Part shown: positions 26,547-39,059 of the stretch, piece after piece | Layout: each line of letters starts with the position of its first letter | How positions within the stretch are numbered: the stretch's first letter is position 1 | Assembly: GCA_021018815.1 (NCBI GenBank) | Contig: JAITYX010000104.1 | Coordinates: 310,001-374,000, forward strand | Length of the DNA stretch: 64,000 bases | Direction of reading: 5' to 3' | Source: Talinum fruticosum | Taxonomy: Eukaryota > Streptophyta > Magnoliopsida > Caryophyllales > Talinaceae | The notes under the pieces: model-generated | The model's database searches: none | The model's input: only the letters and a program-made list of their open reading frames with translations | Told to the model about the DNA's origin: nothing | Program-made: the position numbers and the translations under genes

Positions 26547-28076
26547 TGAAGGTTCGCTCGGGAGAGTCCGAGTCACCCTAGAGGGGGTGAATAGGGTGAT
26601 GAAAAAATTCTTTCGAAACTTCGTGCTTTTGTGCGGAAAAGATGCAAAGACAGATTACGAGTCTAAGCAAGGGGTCGGAAGATATTAGACTCGGAATGTA
26701 ATGAATCGAGTAAACACGTTCAGCAGAGCTGTCTGAGTCTAGAATGAACTCGGAAATAGAACACGGAGATTTTACGTGGAAACCCTCCTGGGGCGAGAAA
26801 ACCACGGCCCGTGTCAATCCAGACACGAAGTCAAATCCACTATTTTGAGTCCACAAAATACCGTGAACTTGACGGAACCCGAGTTGCTCCCTTAGACAAC
26901 TCTATACAAGTTTTCCTAGACTCAGAAGTTCCCTTATCCGATCTAGTACTTCCTAGCTGAGATAACCCTTACAGCTAGGGACAACTAAGCTGAGATAACC
27001 CTTACGACTTAGTCAAGGGACCTTACAAAGAATGTAAGAAGTGTTTGTGATCGAGTACAAGACCTTACAACTCGAAAGTAAAGAATTACGAGTGGGAGTT
27101 GTAAGTTGAAGATTGAAAGCAAATACAATAACTTTGTTCAAGTTGGAGTATTGACAATATGTTTCGCTATCTTCAAGTCTTGTGAAGTGGCTTCTATTTA
27201 TAGATAACCCAGGCAGAGTAGCCGTTATCTTCATCTCGCTGACCGAGAGTCCTCTCGTGACCGTTGATAGGGGCTTTACGAGTCACTCGAAAGTATCCGT
27301 TGAAATATGGACGTTGGACAACGGTTCAACTCTCTTGGAAATCCCAAAACCATCGGTTGTGTCTTGAAAAGTGTGGTGAGAACCATCGTTAAGCTTGACT
27401 CTCCAGTTTTCCGGATATGGAAGCGGACGGCTTCGACACAATCTTCCGGGACTAGAGCGAGGAAGGTGAAAAGCTATATCTCGCTGGTGATTTGACGTTC
27501 AAGCCAGCTACTTTTGTAATTTGAAAAGATATCCTCGATTGAATAACCTACAAAAGTAAAATACCTTCGGTTCTCAAAGTATAAAATACTTTGGTCCAAG
27601 GTTAGACACAGATAATAATATAATCAAGATAATTAACTAACAGATTATCCGAGTCGAGAAAACAAATGGAATATTCCGAGTCTAATATCCATGGTACTCG
27701 GAATTCCATAAGACTTAGTACTGAAGCAAAGAATCAAGTTTCATAAACGAATATCGAGTGGGAAATACTTGATGTAGACTAAGCACGAAAAGAACTACGA
27801 ATGCTGACTTTGCAAACAATAGAGTAGATATACACAAGTCGGATTCCGAGTGAGAGTGAACTCGGAATAAAGAACAACTTTTCGAGTTGCTAAGCGACGA
27901 GCGATTAAATAGGTAAGTGAAAGCTGAATCGCATAGAAAAGATAATATTTCACTCAAATAAGTTTCTAAGACACAGAGAATGCCTTGGAATCAAAACACT
28001 ATATGAATGACATCGTTATACCTGATTCCTTTTGCATGACTCGAGAAAGATATAGAGCAGATGTATCGAGTCTTCA
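26547..28076 (-). repeat. 3' LTR of Sire-C
   Basis: The plus strand reads TGAAGGTTCGCTC to GAGTCTTCA, the reverse of the family ends. The TATA box is at 27195-27202 on the minus strand. It is 1530 bp long, like its partner at 35780-37309. Confidence 0.95.
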
Positions 28077-28479
28077 ATCTCCCCTTTTTGATGAAAGGCA
28101 TTCCATACTTACACGAAACTTTGTTAGAGGGAAATAGATCGATTGAGTAAAAGTAAAGCATAATTGAATGAATCGGAGCAATGAATACTCTATTAATGCA
28201 AAAAATATGCTTGAACTCATTAACTCGGAAAATAAAGAACTCATAAATTAATAAGGAAATGCATTCGGTTCATTAAAGAAAATATTACAAGGGCGGAAAG
28301 AACTCCCCTAGACACGACAACCGGTTTCGACTACATTTTCTCCCCTTGCCTTTCAGCAAAAAAAACAAGAAACGAGAGAGAAGGGAGAAAAGTACAAGTA
28401 ATACATAAGTTGTCCGGACAAAAAGAAAAGAAAAAATTTTTTGAAAAACAGAAATTCGGAGGCACGGAGGAATCGTGAC
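28077..28479 (-). other. Sire-C polypurine tract and 3' untranslated region
   Basis: The minus strand reads AAAAAGGGGAGAT directly before the LTR (28077-28089), a clean polypurine tract. Further from the LTR lies the conserved GCTGAAAGGCAAGGGGAGAAAAT-like block (28335-28360). No coding is seen. Confidence 0.7.
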
Positions 28480-30103
28480 TCGGTGCATGGCTCCAACTAG
28501 GGAGGAGGGGATTTCGAGTCGAGGCGGAGGTGCGCCGGCGCTGATAAGATCTTGACGATGTGCTTGAGCGCGGTGAAGGGAGAACCGGGACAATCCGCGG
28601 GGCTCGGCTCGGAGTGGTCGACCGGAGAAAGTGGATCTAGGGTTCTTCCCTTGGGACCTCGAGGGCTGGAGGGGCTGCTCTGGGCGACTCGCTGGAGGAG
28701 CGAGATCTTCGACCCACTCGGACTACTCGTCCGAGCTGAGTCTGACGATTTGAGCTTGGGAGCAGGCTGTCCCTCGGCAATCGCCACGGCCTCTTCTTCC
28801 CTTTGCCGGAAGGAGCTGCCTCAGCTGCGGGTTCCTCGGCGTCCTCCGCTGCATCTTACGCTTCTTCCTCCGCTTCCTCGGCTTCCTCGCTCTCCGAGGA
28901 GGTCGGGCTCGGGCTCGAAGACGTCTCGGATGGAGTGCGAGTCTTACGGGTCCTGAGCCGCCTTGGACCGTCTTTCTCCGAGGAGCTCGGCCGGCTCATT
29001 CTGCTCCTTAACCAGCTCTCTCATCTCAAGAACGAGAGACTGCTTGCTCTCGGATTTGGGACTCGACCGGTCTTTTGGTTGATGGTCGGACCACTGAAGG
29101 ACAGATTTGAAACCTCTTAGCATGTCTCCGAAGTCGGAAGACACGGAGGTGATCTTGTCCATGAAAACGAGGAGACAAGAGGGCGAGAGAGGGTTTTGGA
29201 AGCACCGGAGGTGGAGGCACTACCAGGAGAAGAGGGAAGAGGAAGAGGGGTTGACTTCGAGTGCGAGGTGGAGAAGGAGGCCTCGGCTACGAGTTGTGAA
29301 CCCGGACACCGGGGTTGGTTTCTCGGTATCCGTACCCTGAAGTTCCTTCTTGCCGACCACAATGGCCGCCTCGGACACCGCGTTAGGGTCGAGAGGAAGA
29401 GGAACTTGGAATTGTTTGAAGACAAGGGTGAGAAGAGCACCGAAAGGAAGGGAGGTGTTCTTCTTTGTTTGGAGTTGAGCGGGCACGGCGGCCATTTGCT
29501 CAATGAGGGAGGGGAAGAGGTCGACTTCGTATCCCTCCGGAATATCAAAGAGGGCTTTGAGGTGCTTGGAGTTGGGGTTCTCCTTGCTAGAATGCTTGTG
29601 AGAAAAAGGTTCTCATCGGCAGGAAACACTGAAGCCTGGCTTCGACTTCAAGCGAGTCACGAAAAGTTCTTTACGGACCCGGGGAATTCTTTGGCGTACT
29701 TTTCAAAGAAGTCGTCGGCGACTTCGAGTGAAGGGGATAGGGTTGCTTGTTCAGGAAGAGAGAAGAGACCTTGAACAGACGGTGAAGGAGGGAAGTGTTG
29801 ATACTGAACGGTAATGTTACGAACCCTAGAGGTTAGAACATTTTCGAGTGAGAGAGGTGAGTATAGAACTCGAAACGAGTTCGGGATAGATGAACTCAGC
29901 TGAAACACAAGAAATGATAGACTCCTGTGGTTTGAATGTGGGACAACCAGGAGAATTTGGTTGTTGGGAAGAACTTGTCGTCCAGCGCAAGATCTTTGGG
30001 TGACAATGGGTTTTGAAGGGGTTGAGCTTTACGGCTTGTTGGAGCGAGGTTTCTTTGAGGATGAAGAAACCCGAAAGTCGGGGTGGTTTCCTCTTTTAGG
30101 CAT
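28480..30103 (-). pseudogene. Sire-C post-pol accessory ORF, frameshifted
   Basis: The ATG is at 30103 (MPKRGNHPDF, then SSKKPRSNKP). Recognisable blocks in order are VADDFFEKYAKEFPGSVKNF (29660-29720), DENLF, then AAVPAQ, FGALLTLVFKQFQVPLPLDP (29380-29450) and SEAAIVVGKKEL (29345-29385). A Pro/Ser-rich part follows, then a helix with SLVLEMRELVKEQ and GERRSKAAQDP (28944-29060), and last a Ser/Glu-rich tail and a GC-rich C-terminal part. The frame changes at least three times. Because several changes lie at CTG/CAG-like sites, some may be sequencing errors. The GC content is clearly higher than in the neighbouring pol. Function unknown. The conserved order in five elements argues that it was under selection in the family. 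Confidence 0.65.
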
Positions 30104-30734
30104 TTTGAGAGATGAAAAGATGAAACTTTTCGAAAGAAGGAGAAAGAGATGGAGGTGTAGAAGAGAAGAAAACAAAGAAAATGAGAAGAGAGCGATCGAA
30201 AACTTACGAGAGAGAGAGCTTCTTCAACGCTTGCGGACGATCAAGGGAACACTTGTTCACGTAGAAAAGTTCCGCGAGAGGGTTTTCGTATGGGAGGGAA
30301 GGAGTTTGAGAATACCGAGAGGAAGATGAATAGACGATATTTATAAAGAATACGCGCGCCCGTTCACTATCCGTTAAGTAACTCCGTTCCGTCTTACCCG
30401 TCCATCGATCATTAATGCCCGGTGTGACAGTTACGCTTCAACGGTTGAGATAACAACGGTTTGAAATCTTCGGTTAAGATCCGATCGCAGCGCTCGAGAA
30501 AGAGAGAGAAAAAGAGTTTGAAAATATAATCCGAAACTCTCCACTATTCTAGAGATAGCTTCGAGAAATTTGATGTCCAAATTTTCTCTACGTCCGAGTT
30601 TGACTCGGAAAAATTTACAGTGACTCGAAACACGAAATAACTATCAGCCCGAGTATCACATGATCAAGTCGAACCAATGGTTATTGACAACTAAAGCACA
30701 TAGCACAGAGAAATGCAAGAATCATAAAACGAAA
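30104..30734 (-). promoter_or_regulatory. Sire-C spacer with apparent internal promoter
   Basis: Non-coding DNA between pol and the accessory ORF. On the minus strand a TTATAAATA box lies at 30340-30348, about 240 bases before the ATG, with a CT-rich leader. A block homologous to the CCGTTG...GTCACACC region of Sire-B and Sire-E lies at 30425-30455. The leader is longer than in Sire-B and Sire-E. Confidence 0.5.
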
Positions 30735-33700
30735 CTAAGCATTTAGCATACCAAGCTCATTCCGAATAAAACGAATTGATCTTCACCAAGTGGCTTAGTA
30801 AAGATATCAGCTAATTGAAGATTAGTCGGAATGAATTCGAGTAAAATATCACCCTTTTCGAGTGATCGCGTAAGAAATGATACCGACTTCAATATGCTTT
30901 GTTTTTGAGTGCTTGGACAGGATTCTTAGTGATGCGATTGCGCTTTGATTGTCACACTTGATTGGGACCGAGTTGAGAAATAATCCGAGATCCTTCAAGT
31001 GTTGTTTTATCCAGAGAATCGGCGCAACAAGCTCCAGCGGCAATATATTCAGCTTACGCAGTTGATAGAGCTACTGAGTTTTGCTTCTTTGAGTGCCGGG
31101 ATATTAGGGATTGACCCGAAGCGGCAAGCTCCGGATGTGCTCTTTCGATCAACTTTATATCCTGCGTAGTCTGCGTCCGAGTACCCAGTCGGACTCGGTT
31201 CCGAGTCTCCGGAGTACCATAGTCCTAGATTACGAGTGCCTGCAAGATATCTGAATATCCTCTTCACCGCGAGTGAGATGTGATTCTTTTGGATTAGCTT
31301 GAAATCGTGCACATAAACACACACTGAACATTATATACGAGTCCGCTTGAAGTAAGATATAGCAGTGATCCAATCATACCTCGATAGAGTTTCGATCTCT
31401 TGCTTTACTGTTTCATCCGAGTCGAGTTTTATCTTGCTTGCTCATAGGAGTAGATGCGTGCTTTGCATCTTGAAGTTTGTATTTCTTTAGCAGTTCCTTG
31501 GTGTACTTTGATTGATGGACAAAGATACCATCTTTGTCTTGTTTGATTTGCAACCCAAGGAAGAAGTTGAGTTCTCCCATCATGCTCATTTGGAACTCTT
31601 GACTCATCAACTCGAGAAAATTCTCGGCACGGAAATTCATTAGTAGCACCGAAAATAATATCATCAACATATATTTGAACAATGAGAAAATCTTTCCCTT
31701 TGGTCTTTATGAATAGAGTCTTGTCGATCTGACCTCTTTTGAAACCATTTTGAACCAGGAAGCTGCTCGAGTCTTTCATACCAAGCTCTAGGGGCTTGTT
31801 TAAGACCATAGAGAGCCTTTTGAAGTTTGAAAACATGATTTGGAAATTCCGAGTTTTCAAAACCGGGAGGCTGCTCGACATAGACCTCTTCTTCAATAAA
31901 ACCATTGAGAAAGGCACACTTAACATCCATTTGATATAATTTAATATGCATGCGGGATGCAAATGCCAACGATATTCTAATGGCTTCAATTCAGCTCTTG
32001 GTGCAAAGGTTTCCCCACAATCAATTCCTTCTTCTTGATTGTAACCCTGAGCTACAAGTCTAGCCTTGTTTCGACAACTATTCCACCCTCATCCAGTTTG
32101 TTTTTGAAAACCCATTTGGTTCCTATAGCTGGGTGGTCGGAAGGTCGGTTGGTCGAGTCCGAGACTTGGTTTCTCTCGAATTGATTCGGCTCTTCTTGCA
32201 TGGCCTCTACCCATTCGGGTTCATTAAGGGCTTCTAGTGCATTTTTGGGTTCGAGTTAGTGAAATGAATGCGGTGAATGCACATAGATTATGAAGAGAAG
32301 AACGAGTTCTTACCCCACTTGTTGATATCGAAATAATGTTTTCTTGGGGATGATTGGAAGTAAATTTGAATGCTTTACCAGTTCTTTGATTCACCGGGTT
32401 TGTTGGTTGAATTGCATGGTCTTCGAAGTTTGCTCCGAGTGATCTTCTTCATTGACTCGCTCGTTACGAGCGACCTCTAGAGTTGTCTCATTACGAGCTT
32501 CCTCGTTACGAGTGGTCTCCTTCGAGTCTTTATAGACTCATCTTCGTCATCATCCTTTACGAGCTTCGGTTACGAGTATGAAGATTCACTTGGTTTTCCC
32601 TGTTCAAGCTCATCAAACACTACGTGGATACTTTCTTCCACTTTGTTAGTTCTCTTGTTGAATATACGATAGGCTTTGCTATGAGAAGAATAACCTAAAA
32701 AGATTCCTTCGTCGACCGAGCATCAAACTTGGTCAGATGATCCTTACCATTGTTGTGGACAAAACACTTACATCCGAAGGATCCGAAATAGGAAATATTT
32801 GGCTTCTTTCCTTTGTAGAGCTCATAAGGTGTTTTCTTCAGAATGGGTCCGATGAGGCATCGATTGAGAGTGTAGTTGGCTGTGTTTACTGCCTCCGCCC
32901 GAAGTAGTAAGGCAAGTTGTGCTCAATCATCATCGTCCTTGCTATTTCTTCAAGGGTTCTGTTCTTTCTCTCAACTACTCCATTCTGCTGAGGAGTCACG
33001 GGTGCTTGAGAAGTTGTGAGAGATTCCATTCTTGTCACACAACTCGAGAATTCCGAGTAGTCGAACTCCCTTCCATGGTCGGTTCGAATCTTTTGAATCC
33101 GAGTCCGAGACTCAACTTGAATCTTTCTACAGAGCTTGCTGAATTCCTTGAAGGCCTCATTCTTATGCTTCAGAAAACACACCCAGGTAAATCTTGAAAA
33201 ATCATCAATAATAACAAGTATGTAAGATTTACCTCCGAGACTCTTTACGGGGATTTCACCACATAAGTCCATGTGTAGTAATTCAAGCACGTTGGATGTG
33301 GAAACTGTCTTCAGAGATTTGAATGAAGATCTGACTTGTTTCCCTTTGGTGCATGCTCCACATACTTTATCCTTCTCAAAAGCACGGTTAGGTAATCCTC
33401 TAACCGGACCAAGAGATGCAAGCTTTTTGATAGTATGCATGCTAATATGACCTAATCTACGATGCCAAATCCAAGAATCATCTTGAAGATATGCTTTTAA
33501 ACATGATAAGTTCGACTTGGGTCGGAAAGAGGGATGATGTAGGTATTACCTGATCTCTTACCCGAGAGCTTTACCTCTTTGGTGGTCTCATCCGTGATGT
33601 AGCACTTGGATTGAGTGAACTTTACCTCTTGACCTTTGTCACAAAGTCGGGAGATGCTAAGTAGGTTATACTTAAGTCCTTTAACAAGGTAGATTGGGCT

Positions 33701-33990
33701 CACCAGATTGTTTCCATTGCCAATCTTCCCAATGCCCACTATCTTGCCCTTGCTTGTCATCACCAAAGGTCACCTTTCCTCCTTTATATGATTCCGGCTC
33801 GGAAAAGAGTCCTTGGTCACTGACATATGTCGAGAACATCCGCTGTCCAGGTACCGAGTATCCTTTTGGTCTTTTACGAGTGACACGCAAAACAGAGAAA
33901 ATCTAACCCTTCTCACTTCCTCTAACGAACCCGGTAACATTCCTTCTTGTGGTCCTTTTACGAGGAAGAAGATGCTTCGGAACCCAGATT
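30735..33990 (-). pseudogene. Sire-C pol: protease, integrase, reverse transcriptase, RNase H
   Basis: Order on the minus strand: protease with a DSGC-like site (near 33850); pre-integrase block YLVKGLKYNLLSIS (33640-33700); integrase in one open frame 33440-32886; reverse transcriptase 32140-31400 with ALYGLKQAPRAWYERL and catalytic YVDD at 31660-31671; RNase H 31330-30850 with GYSDADYAGYKVDRKSTSG and AEYIAAGACCA; end ADIFTKPL to GMLNA and a stop near 30735. In the 184-residue integrase frame the zinc-finger CGAC, D58 (MDLCGEIP), D121 (RTDHGREF) and E157 (NGVVERKNR) are intact, a D,D35E triad. Frame changes elsewhere often sit at CCTGG or CTGA-like sites, so the true gene may be less damaged than shown. 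Confidence 0.88.
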
Positions 33991-33999
33991 TGAGTGACT

Positions 34000-35720
34000 T
34001 TGGGTTTAGTCCGATTACGAGTCTTCTTCTTTTCGAGAAGCTGAGTCCGTGTCTCTTTCCTTTTAAAAACCTTTCCTTTGGAAACGAGGAGAAAACGGTT
34101 TCTTTTTGTAAATAGGTCTGGGTTTAGTCCTCCTTTCATTTTTGTGAATGGGACCATGCTCGGCCTTTTTGAACTTTGCGGTTACGGAATCCTTTTTGAA
34201 CAGATTACGAGTAAGAATTAGATTCTTCCTCTTTGTTGAAACCAAGACCTTCTTTTCGAAATGAGACACATTGTGATCCCAAGAGCATATCAAGATTCTT
34301 CGTCCTTGAGAAAACTTCAAAACTAGATCTTGAGACTCAATGAGCTTCTGTTTCGAGTTGCTCATTTTCTTTTACGAGCAACTCGGACTCGGTCTCATTA
34401 GTTTGAGCACTTGTCTTGAGTTCTCCGAGTGTGAGTCTCGGTTTTCCAATTCATTTTTTAAAAGGTGCTCTCGGTAGTGATTGACTCCAGTTGTTCCTTG
34501 AAATGAGAAGAATCGGAATTGGACTTTTCTTCCAAAGTAAAGATGTATTTAGCTAAATCAACTTTGGAAAATTTGAGGAAGTAACTTATTACCTCTTGAG
34601 GATCGGTTTCCTCATTATCCGAGTACGTGATGCGAGTCGACTCTTTTCGGCTTACGAGTCGGTAATTGCCATTAGACACTTTGAGTCATCCGAATCCTCG
34701 TCGTCTTCGGATGAATCCTCGTCACTCCATGTTGCCATCATGGCCTTTTTCTTCTTCCTGTCCCTTTTCGTTTTGGACGAGTCCTTGACTATGTGGTCTT
34801 TGCTTGCCACATTCGAAACATCCGAGCATTCTTAGACAAAGATAACTTTGAGGGTGAAGAAAACTTACCTTTTCTGTCTCTCTTGTCCTTTTGTAGAATT
34901 CTTCTTTTGGCCTTTTATCCCATCTTTTGTGCTTCATCATTCTCTTGAAGCCTCTTGCAATGAGTGCCATGGGATCATCTTACGAGTCGGAGGAGCTTGG
35001 ACTCGCTTCTTTGGATTACGAGGCTTTAAGCGCGATGTTCCTCTTGGAAGTACCCTCAGCATCTTCTTCTTCCGAGATGTATCTCATGGGTCGAAGCTTT
35101 CCAATGAGCTCGTCCGGCTTCAAGAGTGAGAGGTTACGAGCCTCCTCTATGGCGGTTACCTTAGGACCCCATCGTTTCTTGGGCGGGCTTACGAGAATTT
35201 TCCGGCACATTTCTTCATGGGAGATTTTCTTTCCCAGAGATTTGAGATTGTTGGTGATCTCGGTGAAGCGTATGAACATCCGAGTAATGTTTTCTTCGGC
35301 TCCATTTTGAAAAGCTCATATTTGTGAAGATACTTGGCTGATCTTCGCTTGTCTCACCTGGCTTGTACCTTCGTAGGTGTTGACCAGAGTGTCCCATACC
35401 TCTTTAGCGAGTCACGGGCGGAGACTCGATTATATTCTTCGAGCTTATGGCGCACATGAGAATGTTCATGGCTTTGAAGTTCTTTCGAACTTCTGCGCCT
35501 GTCTGGCGTGAACTCGGCCTTTGTCTTTGGAAGGATTACTGAATTCATCTGTCTTCGTTGGGATGTAGTTTCCTTGTTGTATGATTTCCCATACTTCTTC
35601 GTCGTGATCCATAAGGAAACATTCCATCGGCTTCTTCCAGTGACCGAAATTTGAACCTTTGAATTTTGGTGGCCTGTTGGAAGATCTACCTTCGTCGAAC
35701 TCTCCGGTGTTACGAGCCAT
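34000..35720 (-). pseudogene. Sire-C gag with zinc knuckle, frameshifted
   Basis: It starts at the ATG at 35720 (MARNTGEFDEGRSSNRPPKF), 60 bases inside the LTR. The N-terminal part has FKGSNFGHWKKPMECFLMDH. The middle part (35016-35279) reads MFIRFTEITNNLKSLGKKIS and KRWGPKVTAIEEARNLS. A CCHC zinc knuckle follows (34770-34830) with CFECGK and, in the next frame, DHIVKDSS; the last Cys codon is lost by one extra base at a CTG-like site. The C-terminal part (34458-34679) has YFLKFSKVDLAKYIFTLEEK, a coiled-coil-like segment also found in Sire-E. Gag would package the RNA in the cytoplasm. Confidence 0.82.
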
Positions 35721-35765
35721 CCGATCTTTAAACCTTTGGACTGTTAGATCCTTTACGAAAGGCTA

Positions 35766-35779
35766 GGCTCGATACCAAT
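35766..35779 (-). other. Primer binding site of Sire-C
   Basis: The minus strand reads ATTGGTATCGAGCC directly inside the 5' LTR. It fits the initiator Met-tRNA site except for CGAG in place of CAGAG. Confidence 0.85.
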
Positions 35780-37309
35780 TGAAGGTTCGCTCGGGGAGAG
35801 TCCGAGTCACCCTAGAGGGGGTGAATAGGGTGATGAAAAATTCTTTCGAAACTTCGTGCTTTTGTGCGGAAAAGATGCAAAGACAGATTACGAGTCTAAG
35901 CAAGGGGTCGGAAGATATTAGACTCGGAATGTAATGAATCGGAGTAAACACGTTCAGCGAGAGCTGTCCGAGTCTAGAATGAACTCAGAAATAGAACACG
36001 AGAGATTTTACGTGGAAACCCTCCTGGGGCGGAAAACCACGGCCCGTGTCAATCCGGACACGAAGTCAAATCCACTATTTTGAGTCCACAAAATACCGTG
36101 AACTTGACGGAACCCGAGTTGCTCCCTTAGACAACTCTATACAAGTTTTCCTAGACTCGAAGTTCCCTTATCCGATCTAGTACTTCCTAGCTGAGATAAC
36201 CCTTACAGCTAGGGACAACTAAGCTGAGATAACCCTTACGGCTTAGTCGAGGGACCTTACAAAGAATGTAAGAAGTGTTTGTGGTCGAGTACAAGACCTT
36301 ACAACTCGAAAGTAAAGAATTACGAGTGGGAGTTGTAAGTTGAAGATTGAAAGCAAATACAATAACTTTGTTCAAGTTGGAGTATTGACAATATGTTTCG
36401 CTATCTTCAAGTCTTGTGAAGTGGCTTCTATTTATAGATAACCCGAGCAGAGTAGCCGTTATCTTCATCTGCTGACCGAGAGTCCTCTGTGACCGTTGAT
36501 AGGGGCTTTACGAGTCACTCGGAAAGTATCCGTTGAAATATGGACGTTGGACAACGGTTCAACTCTCTTGGAAATCCCAAAACCATCGGTTGTGTCTTGA
36601 AAAGTGTGGTGAGAACCATCGTTAAGCTTGACTCTCCGGTTTTCCGGATATGGAAGCGGACGACTTCGACACAATCTTACGGGACTAGAGCGAGGGAAGG
36701 TGAAAAGCTATATCTGCTTGGTGATTTGACGTTACGAGCCAGCTACTTTTGTAATTTGAAAAGATATCCTCGATTGAATAACCTACAAAAGTAAAATACC
36801 TTCGGTTCTCAAAGTATAAAATACTTTGGTCCAAGGTTAGACACGGATAATAATATAATCAAGATAATTAACTAACAGATTATCGAGTCGAGAAAACAAA
36901 TGGAATATTACGAGTCTAATATCCATGGTACTCGGAATTCCATAAGACTTAGTCCGAAGCAAAGAATCAAGTTTCATAAACGAATATCGAGTGGGAAATA
37001 CTTGATGTAGACTAAGCACGAAAAGAACTACGAATGCTGACTTTGCAAACAATAGAGTAGATATACACAAGTCGGATTCCGAGTGAGAGTGAACTCGGAA
37101 TAAAGAACAACTTTTACGAGTTGCTAGCTGACGAGCGATTAAATAGGTAAGTGAAAGCTGAATCGCATAGAAAAGATAATATTTCACTCAAATAAGTTTC
37201 TAAGACACGAGAGAATGCCTTGGAATCAAAACACTATATGAATGACATCGTTATACCTGATTCCTTTTGCATGACTCGGAAAGATATAGAGCGAGTGTCC
37301 GAGTCTTCA
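35780..37309 (-). repeat. 5' LTR of Sire-C
   Basis: The partner of 26547-28076, same length, with minus-strand TATA box at 36429-36436. Compared with the other LTR, changes such as GCAGAGC/GCGAGAGC, TATTCCGAG/TATTACGAG and TCTCGCTG/TCTGCTG are concentrated at CAG/CTG-like positions. Confidence 0.95.
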
Positions 37310-37560
37310 ACGTGAATTGGCTGTAAAATCCTGCCATTTCCTAAAACTTCGAACTTATGTAATGTTAGTCAGCCTGGGCCACTTAGTAATCACTTTTACT
37401 TTTTGTTGGTCGACTTTGTTTTCTTCCTTAGAGATTACATGCCTCAAAAAGGTCAACTCGACAGCCAAAATTTGCACTTTGACAATTTAGCATATAATTT
37501 ATGAGTCTTTATGGTTTGCAACACAATCCTTCGATGCTCGAGCATGTCCTCCGTCCTGGA
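37310..37560 (-). pseudogene. Tek-1 reverse transcriptase, C-terminal (thumb) piece
   Basis: Minus-strand translation reads MLEHRRIVLQTIKTHKLY then AKLSKCKFWL (37470-37555), the segment that follows the catalytic loop in Ty3 RT. It goes on towards an FL-GLAGYY-like region at the Sire-C junction. It is bounded by the Sire-C and Sire-D target duplications. Confidence 0.8.
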
Positions 37561-39059
37561 TGAAGACTCAAACTCTGAATTTATATCATTATGAGTACTA
37601 CTATCAAGGACTTAGGTACAAACCTCATCCTTCCTAAGTTTTTATTACAAGTCGTTCGAGTAATATAGAAACTATTGGATATGTTTTCATTCGATTCTAA
37701 CTTACTAAAAAAAACACATTCTTGCTCATCAACTTACACTCGATGTTTCGAGTCACTCGGACACTACTTAGTTTTATCACATGTTCAAACAATCTCTCTA
37801 ACACTTTTAATCTAAGCTCGACTTCATAATCGAGGTAAAGTGAATTATAGCGTTAATTCATCTTTCTAAGTCAGCATGTTTGTTCGAGAATTATTTGTCT
37901 AGATCAAGTACTTATACTCCGATATTTTCTTTATAACTTGATCTTTCCTAAGACTCGACTACGATGGATTTTGAGTGTAATGAATATTAGACTCGGAAAA
38001 TTCCACTCGTCTAGGCCTAAGATAATTTTACACTTAATTATCTTAATTAAATTATCATCTATGCCTAATCTTAGACCAAAGTATTTTATACTTGAGAACC
38101 AAAATTGTTTACTTTTGTAGGTTATCTAAATAAGGTTATCCTATTTTTGAATTACAAAAGTAACTAGGCTTCAAGTTGTCAATCACCAGCAGACAAGGCT
38201 TTCCTACTTCGAACAAGGTTCAAATGTCTGTGTCGGGGTTGTCTGTTTCCAAAACAGGAAATCTGTAACGCTAGACTCAACGGTGATTTCCACCTTACGT
38301 TTCGGACACCACCAGCTGACTGGAGCACCTTTAGGAGTCAAGAGCCATTGTACAACGTTCACATCTCAACGGATCTTTTCGAGTGACTTAGAAGAACCGT
38401 TACAACGGTCACAAAGGACTTCTATTCGGAAGATAGTCACAACGGGTAATCTACTTGGTCATCTATAAATAGAAGCCAACTCTCAAGACTTGAACATTGC
38501 TTGAGACTTGCTAGAATTATTGTCAATACATATTACTTAAGCCAAAGTCTTTGTATTCATACTCAATCTTCTATTTACAACTCCCAGGTTGTAATACTTA
38601 CTTTCCGAGTTGTAAACTCTTGTAATAAGTCACATACTCTTTCTTACTTTCCGAGTAAGGTCCCTTAACCGAGCTGTAAGGGTTAACTCAGCTCGGTTGT
38701 CCCTAGACTGTAAAGGTTACCTTAGTTAGGAAGTACTAGATCGAGATAGGGGAACTTTTGACTCTAGGAAAACTCTGTAAGGAATTGTTTAAGGGAGCAA
38801 TTCTGGTTGAGTCGACTCTGTTGTATTTTATGGATTCAAAATAGTGGATTTGACTTGGTGCTTGGATTAGCACCGGCTGTGGTTTTCTGCCCAGGAGGGT
38901 TTCCACGTATATCCGAGTTCACACTTTTCTAAGTTTAATCTAGACTCGGATTATCTTGATTATTCTTTTCAAACTTTAATCTTCCAAGTTTGTTAAAATC
39001 TCCTCATCACCCTATTCACCCCTCTAGGGTGACTAAAACTCTCTAAGAGCAAACCTTCG
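37561..39059 (+). repeat. Sire-D: solo LTR of the Sire family
   Basis: A single 1.5 kb plus-strand LTR (TGAAGACTC to AAACCTTC(G)A). It has a TATA box at 38464-38471 and no internal sequence. The 5 bases before it are CTGGA (37556-37560). After it the sequence reads CGATGGA, consistent with a CTGGA duplication altered at a CTG. Tek-1 RT resumes on both sides. Recombination between the two LTRs of a former full element would leave this. Confidence 0.85.

Larger units (their letters stand above)
26547..37309 (-). mobile_element. Sire-C: full-length, recent Sirevirus-like copia element
   Basis: A 10.8 kb minus-strand element with two LTRs of equal length (1530 bp) and a perfect 5 bp target duplication ACGTG (26542-26546 and 37310-37314). 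It has primer site, gag with a zinc knuckle, protease, integrase, reverse transcriptase, RNase H, accessory ORF and polypurine tract. The two LTRs are nearly identical, and many of their differences fall at CAG/CTG-type sites. It is the youngest and most complete element in the window. It sits between the RT and RNase H parts of Tek-1. Confidence 0.95.

Noticed and set aside
28552..29774. Several plus-strand frames of 100-190 residues
   Set aside because: They are antisense shadows of the GC-rich Sire-C accessory ORF on the minus strand.
26547..37309. Methylation-driven C-to-T decay as the source of the CAG/CTG variation
   Set aside because: The differences are mainly insertions, losses and A/T-to-C or G changes, not C-to-T.
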